A stretch of DNA of 64,000 bases from GCA-002708145 sp045562755. GTDB taxonomy: Bacteria; Chloroflexota; Dehalococcoidia; Lucifugimonadales; Lucifugimonadaceae. Location of the stretch: NCBI GenBank assembly GCA_045562755.1, contig JBJKVF010000004.1:62001-126000 (forward strand). The letters are read 5' to 3'. This document shows positions 36,403 through 45,691 of the stretch, in pieces. The notes under the pieces were generated by a model. It made no database searches and had not been told where the DNA came from. It was given only the letters and a program-made list of their open reading frames with translations. How positions within the stretch are numbered: position 1 is the first letter of the stretch; each line of letters opens with the position of its first letter. The position numbers were made by a program, and so were the translations under genes.

Positions 36403-37791
36403 TTATTCTGAATCATCTGATTCTATAAATTTGGTTTTTGTCATATCATCTGGCTCTGAATAAACGATTCTAGACTTTAATTCAGAATATTTATCTGCGA
36501 GTAATTCTTCTCTTTTTTCAGGTGTAAGTTCATTTGATAATATATTCTTTTCATTAATAATATTTTTATTATCAGCTTCTATTTTTGATTTACTTTCCTT
36601 AAATGGAGATTGATTTTCTCCCCAATACACAGTCTGATGCGGGAATGGAATTTCAATATTTTCTTCATCAAATTTGATCTTAATTCTTTTTCTTAGCTCA
36701 CCCATTATTTCCCATTGTTTCATTGGTTTGCAATCGCCTAGCATTTTAAAAGTTACAGCTGAATCATCTAATGAATTTAATCTTAATACTTGTGGTGGAG
36801 TAATTAGCATTAGCCCGAAATATTCATCATTTGACAATTCTTTTCCTATCTCATTTAGTATAGAAACTACCTGTTCTATGTTCTCTTTGTAAGCAACTCC
36901 AACATCCAAGTTTACTCTTGACCAATATTTAGTCTTGTTTGAAGCCACAGTGATTTCTCCATTGGGAATTATATGAACCTGTCCATCAAGATCTCTTAGA
37001 ATTGTTCTTCTAAGATTAATAGATTCTACTAATCCTGATATTCCGGCTATTGTTACAACATCTCCTCTTCGATATTGATTTTCAGCTAAGATAAATACTC
37101 CAGATATTAAGTCTCTTACTAAATGTTGAGCGCCAAAACCAACTGCTATTCCAGCAATTCCGAATCCACCTATTACCGGTGCTATAGGTATTGAAAGCTC
37201 TGAAAGAATCATAAAGATTGCTAAAATATAGATTAGACTAATAATGGCACCAACGAAAACTCCTGATAGAGTTTGAGATCTTTTGAGAATTTCATCATGA
37301 TCAGAGGTCGATGATTGTCCAAGCATAATTGAAGTTAGAAGTTTTGGAATAATATTTTTCGATATTTTAATGCTGATAAAAGATAATATAATTATTGTAA
37401 GTATTCTTATGCCATCGATTAATATCCAGTGGAGGAGACTATCACCTATTTGTTTGAGTATATTAAACAATGGATCTACGTTGTTCCCAAGAACAGAATA
37501 AATTAGTATCAAGGCTATAAAACTTATAAAAATTGCTGAAAAGAGATTAAAATATTTACCCTCAATCGATTTTAATCCTGAGGTATAAATATCAATTGTT
37601 TTGTCAATTTCTTGTTTAGTAATAGTAGTTAATCTTTTATTGAGTTTACTCTTGATAAAACTTTTTAGTAATACCCATAAAAGCATAGAAAAAACAATAA
37701 TTAATATAGCCAAAAAGCCGCCATCAGCCACCCAGTATAAAAAGGTGTCATTTTTTGGATTTCCAAGTAAATTTTCTAAGAATGTTTTCAT
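36403..37791 (-). CDS. Small-conductance mechanosensitive channel (MscS family)
   Basis: 462 residues. About four to five membrane helices in the first 240 residues, the last with Gly/Ala spacing ('GFGIAGIAVGFGAQHLVRD') typical of the MscS pore helix TM3. A beta domain ('GDVVTIAGISGLVESINLRRT', 'IIPNGEI') and an alpha/beta end follow. A polar tail of ~70 residues extends beyond the domain. Releases solutes on hypo-osmotic shock. One base separates it from the unknown gene upstream. Confidence 0.93.
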   Translation of the reverse strand: MKTFLENLLGNPKNDTFLYWVADGGFLAILIIVFSMLLWVLLKSFIKSKLNKRLTTITKQEIDKTIDIYTSGLKSIEGKYFNLFSAIFISFIALILIYSVLGNNVDPLFNILKQIGDSLLHWILIDGIRILTIIILSFISIKISKNIIPKLLTSIMLGQSSTSDHDEILKRSQTLSGVFVGAIISLIYILAIFMILSELSIPIAPVIGGFGIAGIAVGFGAQHLVRDLISGVFILAENQYRRGDVVTIAGISGLVESINLRRTILRDLDGQVHIIPNGEITVASNKTKYWSRVNLDVGVAYKENIEQVVSILNEIGKELSNDEYFGLMLITPPQVLRLNSLDDSAVTFKMLGDCKPMKQWEIMGELRKRIKIKFDEENIEIPFPHQTVYWGENQSPFKESKSKIEADNKNIINEKNILSNELTPEKREELLADKYSELKSRIVYSEPDDMTKTKFIESDDSE

Positions 37792-37792
37792 T

Positions 37793-38353
37793 TTATGATC
37801 CTTTTTTCCATAAAGTCATGTATGAGCTATCATTTTCTGAGATTATATTTTCTATATTACTTTTATAATTTCCCTTAATAAAATCAGCCTCGAGTTTGAT
37901 TAATTTCATAATTTTATCTGAAAGTATTTCAATAAAAAAATTATCTGTTTTATCAGCAAAAACTTCAACTAATGCATTTATAAGCTGGTCTTTTGATAAT
38001 TGAATAATTTCTTTATTGAAAAAAATTATACCTATCTGAGATGAATTATCTTCAACAATTCCTAGTTCATTTATAATTGATTTTATTATTTCATTCCTGA
38101 TTATCCTCTCAATTTTTTGTGGCAGTGACATTAATTTCATGAAATCTATACTATTACTTTTTATTTGTTTAGAAAATTGAACAATGACGTTATTATGAAA
38201 TTTATCATTTAGTAAATTATCTAATGATAAATTCAATATTGAATTTTCATCTATTTGTTCTTTGTCTAGACGGGTATCTATTACCAAAAATTCTTTTAAA
38301 TGAGGGAAAATACAAAGTGTAATATCAGAGTTCTTATTTTCAGAATTAAACAT
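37793..38353 (-). CDS. Unknown protein, 186 residues
   Basis: I do not recognise a family. The protein is rich in Ile/Lys/Asn with predicted alternating strands at 10-30 and helices over most of 60-180; no signal peptide, no membrane segment, no Cys cluster and no nucleotide-binding motif is seen. Its ATG lies on the base before the rnd stop codon read on the minus strand, and its stop is one base from mscS, so it is translated within a tight rnd-unknown-mscS unit. Gene reality is supported by this fit and by its full-length open frame. Confidence 0.65.
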   Translation of the reverse strand: MFNSENKNSDITLCIFPHLKEFLVIDTRLDKEQIDENSILNLSLDNLLNDKFHNNVIVQFSKQIKSNSIDFMKLMSLPQKIERIIRNEIIKSIINELGIVEDNSSQIGIIFFNKEIIQLSKDQLINALVEVFADKTDNFFIEILSDKIMKLIKLEADFIKGNYKSNIENIISENDSSYMTLWKKGS

Positions 38354-39466
38354 TTATAAACTTGCTCCCTTCTTTGCAATCAATATATCATTGCCAAAGA
38401 TTTTTTTTCTCCAGCCAATTAGTATTTTATTATGTGGGTTGTCAATTAGTATAATCTCTTCTATTTCTTTTTTATTTGCGATTAACCCTTTGGATATATT
38501 ATACATAATTGCTGTTTTCCCTAAGTGAGAGGAAATAATATCTAGTAAATTATTTTGAATGGAGTTTAGTTTGATCTTTTTTGATCTTATATTTATTTCA
38601 TTATCTTTTAGATAAATTTTTATCATATTACTTAATACTTTTTTTTGATTATCATTAATAAAATCATTGTTAATTTTTCTAAGTATATTTTTCCTGTCTT
38701 TTGATGTTATGAGATCTCTAATTAATTTATCTTGAAAAATCCATTTTCTAGGTAAATTTATTTTTTTTGCGATTTCTTCTCTGAAATTATAAATCTTTTT
38801 ATACAAAATTGTATAATTATCACTATTATTACACTCCTTTAACTTCTCCAATGTATTATTAACACATGATTGCATTTCTTCTTTCATCCAAAGACTTTTA
38901 TTTTCTTGGGATAATTTATTAAGCATAGGTTTGTAAAGTTCATAAAGATACTTAACATCATTAAGAGCATATTTTACTTGTTTTTTTGTAAGCGGTCTTC
39001 GAGACCAATCACTAATTCTTTCTTTTTTGTCTAAATCTGTATTTAGGATTTTTTCTACTAATTTTTGATATGAAATTTGTTCATCATATCCTAAAAAACT
39101 GGCAGCAATCTGTGTATCGAAAATATTTGAAATTTTTATATTGAATAGGTTATTTAATATCTCTAAATCTTGAGTATGAGCATGAAATATTTTAGTTATT
39201 TTTTTATTAGATAAGATTTCTTTTATTGGGGCTAGATTAATATTCTTGCTCAATGTATCTATCAATATGGAGTTTTTTCTTGCATGTAATTGAATTGAAC
39301 AAAGAACTGGCCAGTATGTTTTATTTCTTATAAATTCTGTATCAAAAGAAATAAATTTTTCGTCACATAAATTATTTACTATACTTCTTAATTGATCTGT
39401 ATCTGTAATGATTATTTGTTTGTTAGAACAATGATCTACCAAATAATTTGCTCCAAATCCATCCAA
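38354..39466 (-). CDS. rnd: Ribonuclease D-like 3'-5' exoribonuclease
   Basis: 370 residues. The DEDD exonuclease motifs appear in order: 'FISFDTEF' near 38-45, 'IFHAHTQDLEIL' near 95-105 and 'YALNDVKYLYELY' near 166-178. An HRDC-like helical region follows ('REEIAKKINLPRKWIF'). Trims 3' ends of tRNA and other stable RNAs. The start is TTG (39464-39466, or 39440-39442) and lies inside the 3' end of the small membrane-protein gene, so coupling is likely; the exact start is uncertain. Confidence 0.9.
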   Translation of the reverse strand: MDGFGANYLVDHCSNKQIIITDTDQLRSIVNNLCDEKFISFDTEFIRNKTYWPVLCSIQLHARKNSILIDTLSKNINLAPIKEILSNKKITKIFHAHTQDLEILNNLFNIKISNIFDTQIAASFLGYDEQISYQKLVEKILNTDLDKKERISDWSRRPLTKKQVKYALNDVKYLYELYKPMLNKLSQENKSLWMKEEMQSCVNNTLEKLKECNNSDNYTILYKKIYNFREEIAKKINLPRKWIFQDKLIRDLITSKDRKNILRKINNDFINDNQKKVLSNMIKIYLKDNEINIRSKKIKLNSIQNNLLDIISSHLGKTAIMYNISKGLIANKKEIEEIILIDNPHNKILIGWRKKIFGNDILIAKKGASL

Positions 39467-39638
39467 TCATTAAGCCAATTAAAATAGAAAAAGGAAGTCC
39501 TATAAATAGACTAGATAATAACACATCTCTTGCATTAGTTAAATTTTCATCATATTGTAATAGAGCTATGATCGTCAGTGCTATTCCCATGATGAATCCT
39601 AAAAGGGCGCCAAATAGTGATGTTTTATTGAATTTCAT
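39423..39638 (-). CDS. Small two-helix membrane protein, 71 residues
   Basis: Two hydrophobic segments (about 8-27 and 43-63) with a short polar loop, giving a hairpin membrane protein. No family recognised. The ATG at 39636-39638 is preceded 7 bases upstream by a strong GGAGG, one of the best ribosome-binding sites in the window, so I consider it real. Its 3' end overlaps the start of rnd by about 44 bases in another frame, which may regulate rnd translation (inference). Confidence 0.65.
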   Translation of the reverse strand: MKFNKTSLFGALLGFIMGIALTIIALLQYDENLTNARDVLLSSLFIGLPFSILIGLMIGWIWSKLFGRSLF

Positions 39639-39675
39639 AATATTCCTCCGACTAATATATTATTAAATGAAAAAG

Positions 39676-40674
39676 TTAATATACAAGATTGATGGGTGAG
39701 TCGAATGAAATAAGTTTTTCATTTTTCAACTCATCCCAAAACCTATTTGGGATATCAAATTTTATCATATTTATATTTTCTAAAAGTTCACTTAATGATT
39801 GTACTCCTGGTATTACAGAAATAATTGCAGGATGATGCAACGCAAATTGTAAAGCAGCTGCTTTCATAGGTATGGAATTATTCTTGCAAACATTATTAAT
39901 TTTCTTCGCTTTTTGTATAAGATTTTCTGGTGCAGGTTCATAATCGTATGAAACAGGGCCATTAAGATCTCTTGCTAGTATTCCTGAGTTATATGGACCT
40001 CCAATAACAATTTTAGTGTTATATTTTATACAATCTGATAAAAAACCTAGAGAAGTTTGCTCTAGTAAGGTATATCTGCCAGCCAAAAGTATTATATCTA
40101 AGTCAAATTTTTCTATAAATTTTTTTGGCATTTCCCATTCATTCATACCGCAACCAATAGCCTTGATTATTCCTTGTTCTCTTAGTTTAATTAATGTTGG
40201 GAAAGCATACTTAATTGCCTGATTTTCTCCAAAATCTCTTGTGTCTGGATCATGTACATAAACAATATCAATAGAATTCATAGATAATCTTTTCAAACTT
40301 TCTTCAATCGAATCATATATTGCTTTTTCACTCCAATCATCTATACAGGATAACTCATCACTTGTAACATTTGGATTATTTCTTACTAGCCTTCCAACTT
40401 TAGAGGATATAATAAATTTTGATTTATCAATTTTTGAAAAAATAGATTTACCTATCCTTTCTTCCGCTTTTCCTGTTCCATAAAGTGGAGCGGTATCGAT
40501 ATATCTAAAACCTTTTTTATAGGATTCATTTAATATACTTATTGCTTCTTTTTCGGCAGAACCACCGTATAAACCTTCTGCTAAACTATCTCCCGATAAG
40601 GTTGCTGTTCCTAATCCTAAATTTGGAATCATAAGTCCTGTTTTACCTAATTGTTTTTTTTCAAAAGGAATCAT
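39676..40674 (-). CDS. Aldo/keto reductase (D-threo-aldose/L-fucose dehydrogenase-like)
   Basis: 332 residues. 'RYIDTAPLYGTGKAEERIG' gives the catalytic Asp and Tyr, 'FIISSKVGRLVR' the Lys and 'DIVYVHDPD' the His. 'HDPD' and 'SVIPGVQSLSELLENI' resemble the aldose-dehydrogenase/pyridoxal-reductase branch. Substrate unknown. It overlaps the 3-hydroxyisobutyrate-dehydrogenase-like gene by 4 bases and ends the transporter run. Confidence 0.87.
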   Translation of the reverse strand: MIPFEKKQLGKTGLMIPNLGLGTATLSGDSLAEGLYGGSAEKEAISILNESYKKGFRYIDTAPLYGTGKAEERIGKSIFSKIDKSKFIISSKVGRLVRNNPNVTSDELSCIDDWSEKAIYDSIEESLKRLSMNSIDIVYVHDPDTRDFGENQAIKYAFPTLIKLREQGIIKAIGCGMNEWEMPKKFIEKFDLDIILLAGRYTLLEQTSLGFLSDCIKYNTKIVIGGPYNSGILARDLNGPVSYDYEPAPENLIQKAKKINNVCKNNSIPMKAAALQFALHHPAIISVIPGVQSLSELLENINMIKFDIPNRFWDELKNEKLISFDSPINLVY

Positions 40675-41549
40675 AAATTATTAGAGTTTTTTTCGATTAT
40701 TTCGATAACTCCAGCAATATCATATTCAGATTTATTATCATTCATTAATTCAGAAAACATATCAAGCGATTTTTTTGTTAAATCTAATGACAAATTATTT
40801 AAATTTGCAAACTCATTAATTATTCCAAGGTCTTTGTTTAAATTTCTAACAGGTGCTGATGAGTTTGGGAAATTTCTACCTTTTGTTATAGGAGCACTTC
40901 TTTCTACCATTTTGCTACCGCCCCAGCTAACATCTAATAATTCAGATGCAACCTCAATATCTACTCCAACTTTATTTGCAAATGCAAATGCTTCTGCTGA
41001 AGCAACAGTGTTCACTCCAACAAGTAGTTGATTAATTAATTTCATGCCTGTCCCTGCACCAGAATTTCCCATAAACCTAACGTTAGTTCCCATCTTCAAC
41101 AAATAAGGCTGCACATCATCAAAAATATTTTTTTCTCCACCAACCATAATAGTTAATGTTCCTGACGATGCTCCCATAGGACCACCAGAAATTGGGGCAT
41201 CGAGAAAATTGACATTTATTTTTTTTAGCTCTTTGCTACATAATTGCGAAGTGGATACCTCAACTGTACTATGATCAATAATAACTTGATTTTTTTTTGC
41301 ATTTTTGATTATCCCGTCTTTACCTAGTATGACATTCAACGAAGTTTCTACGTCTGGCAAGCATGTCATCACAACGTCTACATTTTCAACCAAATCACTA
41401 AGAGAATTAGTGCCCTTAGCTCCTTTATTAATCATAGTTTCAATTTTAGATTCAGTACGAGTATAAACTGTAAGGTCAGCATTTTTAAGTAATAAATTAT
41501 CAGCCATACCTTGACCCATATTACCGAGGCCAACGAATCCTATGCGCAT
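40671..41549 (-). CDS. beta-Hydroxyacid dehydrogenase (3-hydroxyisobutyrate dehydrogenase family)
   Basis: 292 residues. N-terminal NAD(P) loop 'IGFVGLGNMGQGMADNLL', substrate-binding 'DAPISGGPMGASSGTL' and the catalytic Lys in 'GTGMKLINQLL' are all canonical. Members act on 3-hydroxyisobutyrate, tartronate semialdehyde or related 3-hydroxyacids; the exact substrate is unknown. It follows the DppC-like permease by 12 bases, hinting that it acts on something the importer brings in. Confidence 0.9.
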   Translation of the reverse strand: MRIGFVGLGNMGQGMADNLLLKNADLTVYTRTESKIETMINKGAKGTNSLSDLVENVDVVMTCLPDVETSLNVILGKDGIIKNAKKNQVIIDHSTVEVSTSQLCSKELKKINVNFLDAPISGGPMGASSGTLTIMVGGEKNIFDDVQPYLLKMGTNVRFMGNSGAGTGMKLINQLLVGVNTVASAEAFAFANKVGVDIEVASELLDVSWGGSKMVERSAPITKGRNFPNSSAPVRNLNKDLGIINEFANLNNLSLDLTKKSLDMFSELMNDNKSEYDIAGVIEIIEKNSNNL

Positions 41550-41561
41550 TAGTGCCTCTTT

Positions 41562-42584
41562 TTAGTCTAATTGTCTAAGTCTTGGATCTAGTCTGTCTCT
41601 TAACCAATCGCCAAAGAAATTTAGAGACATTACAACAAGGAATATGCAGAAACCTGGCCAGAAAGAGATCCACCAAGCTTCTTCAATAAAGTCTTTACCA
41701 TCTTTGACGCTTTTACCCCAAGCAGGAATAGGATCAGGAATACCTGCTCCTAAGTAAGATAATGTAGCTTCAGTTAGAATTAACTGACCAACTCGCAAGG
41801 AAGCTACAACCAAAATAGTACTGACTGTGCCTGGTAATATATGCTTCCACATTAGCCTTATATGGGTAGCTCCAGCCACTTTAGCAGCTAAAACGTAATC
41901 TTGGCCACGGATAGTCAAAACATCTGCTCTAACCTGCCTTACAAATGGAGTCCAAGCTACAAGCGCAATAAGGAATATTATAACCCCTTCGGCAGCACCA
42001 CCCGAGTGAAGGAACATCTGAGCAATAACCAGGGCTATAAGAATAAAGGGTAATGCAAGCCATACATCTACAAGTCGCATTAAAATTTCATCTGTCCAAC
42101 CTCCAAAATAGCCACCAATTAAACCAAGCGCAGTACCAACGATTATTCCAGATGTTAATGCATATAATGTAACTTTTAGTGATATTCTTGCTCCATAAAT
42201 AATTCTGGAAAGAACATCTCTACCAAGGTTGTCTCCCCCTAATATATATTTACTTTGAGGGAATGAAGATTTCTTAGCTCTATTAAATGCTGATTTCCCA
42301 CTAGTAGTTTCAAGGTCAAAGTCTTCAGCACTAGGCACAATATTATATTCTGGCATTGCTCTACCCCAAGTTGGTTCAAAGTTACGAAATTTTAGAGACT
42401 GCACAGTTGGATCTTCAGGGGCGATAAAATCTGCAAATAATCCTGTAAAAACTAAAATTACCATTATAATAAGTGGTATTAAAGGCCACCTTCTAAGAAA
42501 ATACCATACTTGAGATAAGGGAGATCTCTTTACAGCTTGCAAGCCAACGTCGCTACTTATATTTGATTCTGTGACTGTACTCAT
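41562..42584 (-). CDS. Peptide/nickel-type ABC transporter permease (DppC-like)
   Basis: 340 residues, about six membrane segments. The first helix is near 35-55, then a long external loop and the 'GRDVLSRIIYGARISL' motif typical of DppC/OppC. The EAA-loop 'YVLAAKVAGATHIRLMWKHILPG' contacts the ATPase. It pairs with the DppB-like permease 26 bases upstream. Genes for the two ATPases are not in this window. Confidence 0.93.
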   Translation of the reverse strand: MSTVTESNISSDVGLQAVKRSPLSQVWYFLRRWPLIPLIIMVILVFTGLFADFIAPEDPTVQSLKFRNFEPTWGRAMPEYNIVPSAEDFDLETTSGKSAFNRAKKSSFPQSKYILGGDNLGRDVLSRIIYGARISLKVTLYALTSGIIVGTALGLIGGYFGGWTDEILMRLVDVWLALPFILIALVIAQMFLHSGGAAEGVIIFLIALVAWTPFVRQVRADVLTIRGQDYVLAAKVAGATHIRLMWKHILPGTVSTILVVASLRVGQLILTEATLSYLGAGIPDPIPAWGKSVKDGKDFIEEAWWISFWPGFCIFLVVMSLNFFGDWLRDRLDPRLRQLD

Positions 42585-42610
42585 AATTAATTATTTAATC
42601 CTCATCATAT

Positions 42611-43546
42611 TTAATCATATCTTATTCTTGGGTCAATATATGCATACAATATATCGCATAAGAAAGTACTTCCTACAAATAATATTGTGAAAAAGAATAC
42701 ACACCCTTGCAATACTGGGAAATCATTATTGTTTACAGCGGTTATAGCCATATCACCCATTCCCGGCCATGTAAAAATTGTTTCCACTAGAACTGAACCA
42801 CTTAAGAAAAAGGTAAGGCCTAGCGTCATACCAGTTAATGGCTGAATGATTGCATTTTTAAAAGCGTGCTTCCATATGACTACATTATTTGAGACTCCTT
42901 TTGCTCTTGCCAATCTAATATACTCAGAGTCTAGTACTTGAAGCATTGCTGTCCTAGTTATTCTTGTGTAATAAGCAAGTCCCCCAGATGCCATGGTAAT
43001 ACTTGGTAAAATTAAATGTTTAACATCCCACAACCCATCTCCTCTTAGTCCAGCTGGTAAAAGTCTTAATTGAACTGCAAAAATAAAAATTAGAACAAGG
43101 CCTAACCAAAATTGAGGAACAGCTTGACCTAATAAAGCAATGAATCTTCCTATATAGTCCAAAATAGATCCACGTTTTACTGCTGATAATATACCAAGTG
43201 GTATTCCTACAGCCCAAGAACCAATAAATGCTACCAGACCAAGGTGTAATGTCGCAGGTAATCTTTGTGTGATTGTCCTAGTGACTGGCTTTCTCTCAAG
43301 AAGAGTTTCGCCCATATCACCTTGCAGTGTTTTTCCTAACCATAAACCATACTGTACTACCACAGGTCTATCTAGAGCTAATTTTTTTCTTAATGCTCTT
43401 TCTCCTTCTTCGGATAATCCATATCCAGAGTTTGCATATAGAGTAAGAGGGTCACCAGCTGCACGAGAGATAAGAAAAACAGCAAATGTAGCTAAAATAA
43501 TACTAAAAATAGCAAATATAAGTCGTCTTAGTATAAATTTTCGCAT
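42611..43546 (-). CDS. Peptide/nickel-type ABC transporter permease (DppB-like)
   Basis: 311 residues, six membrane segments. It starts with the DppB-type helix 'FILRRLIFAIFSIIL', has 'LGQAVPQFWLGLVLIFIF' and the EAA-loop 'YIRLARAKGVSNNVVIWKHA'. Forms the pore with the DppC-like partner. A strong hairpin terminator lies in the 169-base gap between it and the upstream binding-protein gene, so its expression is probably lower than that of the binding protein. Confidence 0.93.
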   Translation of the reverse strand: MRKFILRRLIFAIFSIILATFAVFLISRAAGDPLTLYANSGYGLSEEGERALRKKLALDRPVVVQYGLWLGKTLQGDMGETLLERKPVTRTITQRLPATLHLGLVAFIGSWAVGIPLGILSAVKRGSILDYIGRFIALLGQAVPQFWLGLVLIFIFAVQLRLLPAGLRGDGLWDVKHLILPSITMASGGLAYYTRITRTAMLQVLDSEYIRLARAKGVSNNVVIWKHAFKNAIIQPLTGMTLGLTFFLSGSVLVETIFTWPGMGDMAITAVNNNDFPVLQGCVFFFTILFVGSTFLCDILYAYIDPRIRYD

Positions 43547-43662
43547 ATAAATCCTAAATATAATTTTTTATATATATATAACAATTATAGAAATCATAAC
43601 AAAAAATATAATCATAATCTACCTAATAAAAAAGTAAATTATATAAATTTATCTTTAAAGAG

Positions 43663-43689
43663 AAAAGAGGCTCATATTGAACCTCTTTT
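43663..43689. terminator. 12-bp hairpin between binding-protein and permease genes
   Basis: On the minus strand the arms AAAAGAGGTTCA and TGAGCCTCTTTT pair over 12 bp (one G.T) around a 3-base loop, directly followed by CTCTTT. It lies 27 bases after the binding-protein stop. It can act as an intrinsic terminator or 3'-stabilising stem, letting a fraction of transcripts continue into the permease genes. The A-rich arm on the other side makes it potentially bidirectional. Confidence 0.75.
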
Positions 43690-43715
43690 CAAGTAATCTA
43701 ATCTCTATTAAAGAC

Positions 43716-45638
43716 CTATTTTAATTCTAGGTTCCAAAGTGAGTTGATTGATGCTGCAGCAGCTCTATCCATTGGTGCAGACTTAATCTTCTTATTGTTG
43801 AAGTAGTATGCATCTGGAACAGCTACAACACCTGGTTGTAGTGCCTGGTCGTATACGTAAGCTAGGTACTCGTTAGCAGCAACTGTTGCAGCAGCTGTGT
43901 CAGGAGCTTCAGCCATTCGCTTGTATAGATCCAGGATTACTGGTGACTCAAATCCACATGAGAATCCACCTCGGGTAAGAGTTGTTTGTACTAGACCCTT
44001 AGGGAAATGCCATGGGTTAGACTCACGACCCTTGTCACAAGATGTGATCCATGGGTGAGTGTTAGACCTTCCAACAACTGTTGGTCGGAATGTCTGGTAT
44101 GAGAACTTCAAACTGAATGTTGAAATACCAATGTCAGACCAGAAACCTGCTACTGCATCGGCTACTTCACCAGTTATAGAAGCTCCACCACCTAATTCAG
44201 GACCAGCGTAAACTGATGCTTCAAAAGCGTGATCGCCTAGAATACCAGATTTATCACCTGAACCTGCTACCCAGTCAGCATCTTGAGCTTTAATTAAAGC
44301 TACAGCTGCATCAGGGTCATATGGGTATTCGTATTTAGAATCCCAGTTAGGGTGTGATGCTGAGAAGTACTCAACGTGTACTGGAGAACCAAGACCACTA
44401 AGAAGCTGTTCGTTAACTAATTCTCGGTCAATAGCCATAGCCATTGCTCTTCGAACTGCTTTTGCCTGATCAGCATCTGAAACACCGTCATCAGCATTCT
44501 TGTCGTGATTACTTGCTCTGTCACCAGTTGTACCAATATAAGCTAAGTCGTGAACGAATGTAGCTTTTGTTGGTAGAGGCTGACCAATTTTTTCACCACC
44601 AGCATATGTGTCTTCCCATAAGTTACCAGAGAAGAATATACCAAGCTGAATAGCTGCAGAAGTTGATGTCTGAGTAAACTCATCCATGTCAAACTTAGCT
44701 GCATCTTTTGGCTCTAAGTGAGCCATGTCAACTTCACCTGTTCTTAGCAGAGCTGCACGAGTTGTTGGCTCTTTAACGCCAATAATCTGTATTGTGTCAG
44801 TCTTTGCTGTGTACATGTGATGGTTTGGTCGTGCCTTCATAGTGTAAGATTCACCACTGATCCATTCATCAACCTGGTATACACCAGAACCAATAATGTT
44901 ATCTCTTACAAAATCTTCACCTTTTTCATCATAAGCTTTCTTTGAGAAAACTGAGAAAGCCTGACCAGATGCGTTAGCATAGTCATCTTTCCATGTTGAA
45001 TCATATCCAGTGAATTCGAAAGTTACAGTTGAATCGTCAACTGCTGTCCACTCTCCCCATAGACCAGCAAAGTCACCAGCCTGTCCATGAATGGACTCAG
45101 GGTTAGTAGCACTGTTTGCGTTGTTCATTGACCACGCAACGTCTTCAGCGGTTACATTACCAAAATCACCATGGTGATCTTGCCAAGATACTCCGCTCTT
45201 AATTTTGACGGTAGCTGAAGAAAGATCATTTGATATTTCAAATGATTCTGCAAGCCACATCAATGTACTATCATCATCTGCTCGGGCGAAAAGAGTTTCG
45301 GTTAGACCTACGTTCTTCATGTTGTCACCTGATTGTGCAGAGTTTAGTCCATTTTCGTCATTTATTACACCGTTGGATGCTATTACAGCAACACCAGCAG
45401 GTGTACTTGTGTCAGGAGCATGAATCATTTCACCTTCGTGATCTTGATCATCATCCTTAGCCGGCGCCGTAGTAGGCGCAGGTGCGGCGGTAGCAGCAGG
45501 TGCTGCAGCAGCAGTTGTTGGTGCAGGAGCAGATGAAGATGATTCTTCAGCATCATCTGAACTACATGCAATCGCAACTAGCATTAGACCACCGACTAGA
45601 AGTCCTGTTAGGAGCTTCCAATTCTTGTCCTTAAACAA
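43716..45638 (-). CDS. Extracellular solute-binding protein, family 5 (peptide/nickel type), lipoprotein
   Basis: 640 residues. The signal peptide ends in a lipobox with Cys25 (VAIAC), followed by a Ser/Asp patch and a low-complexity Ala/Pro/Thr linker at about 36-62 that tethers the domain to the membrane. The SBP_bac_5 domain follows, with 'GLTETLF', 'YDPDAAVALIKAQ' and a Trp/Tyr-rich binding region. Start is TTG at 45636-45638 with GGAGG about 8 bases upstream. The gene is visibly GC-richer than its neighbours and uses more C/G-ending codons, as expected for a very highly expressed product. Captures oligopeptides or similar solutes for the DppBC permeases. Confidence 0.93.
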   Translation of the reverse strand: MFKDKNWKLLTGLLVGGLMLVAIACSSDDAEESSSSAPAPTTAAAAPAATAAPAPTTAPAKDDDQDHEGEMIHAPDTSTPAGVAVIASNGVINDENGLNSAQSGDNMKNVGLTETLFARADDDSTLMWLAESFEISNDLSSATVKIKSGVSWQDHHGDFGNVTAEDVAWSMNNANSATNPESIHGQAGDFAGLWGEWTAVDDSTVTFEFTGYDSTWKDDYANASGQAFSVFSKKAYDEKGEDFVRDNIIGSGVYQVDEWISGESYTMKARPNHHMYTAKTDTIQIIGVKEPTTRAALLRTGEVDMAHLEPKDAAKFDMDEFTQTSTSAAIQLGIFFSGNLWEDTYAGGEKIGQPLPTKATFVHDLAYIGTTGDRASNHDKNADDGVSDADQAKAVRRAMAMAIDRELVNEQLLSGLGSPVHVEYFSASHPNWDSKYEYPYDPDAAVALIKAQDADWVAGSGDKSGILGDHAFEASVYAGPELGGGASITGEVADAVAGFWSDIGISTFSLKFSYQTFRPTVVGRSNTHPWITSCDKGRESNPWHFPKGLVQTTLTRGGFSCGFESPVILDLYKRMAEAPDTAAATVAANEYLAYVYDQALQPGVVAVPDAYYFNNKKIKSAPMDRAAAASINSLWNLELK

Positions 45639-45691
45639 TGAGTTTCCTCCTTGGACGTGTTATTTATAACCCAAATAGGGCTCTTTTTTAG

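Noticed and set aside
40651..41031. Open frame of 126 codons on the plus strand opposite the hydroxyacid dehydrogenase
   Set aside because: Antisense to a canonical gene; composition is that of a complementary strand.
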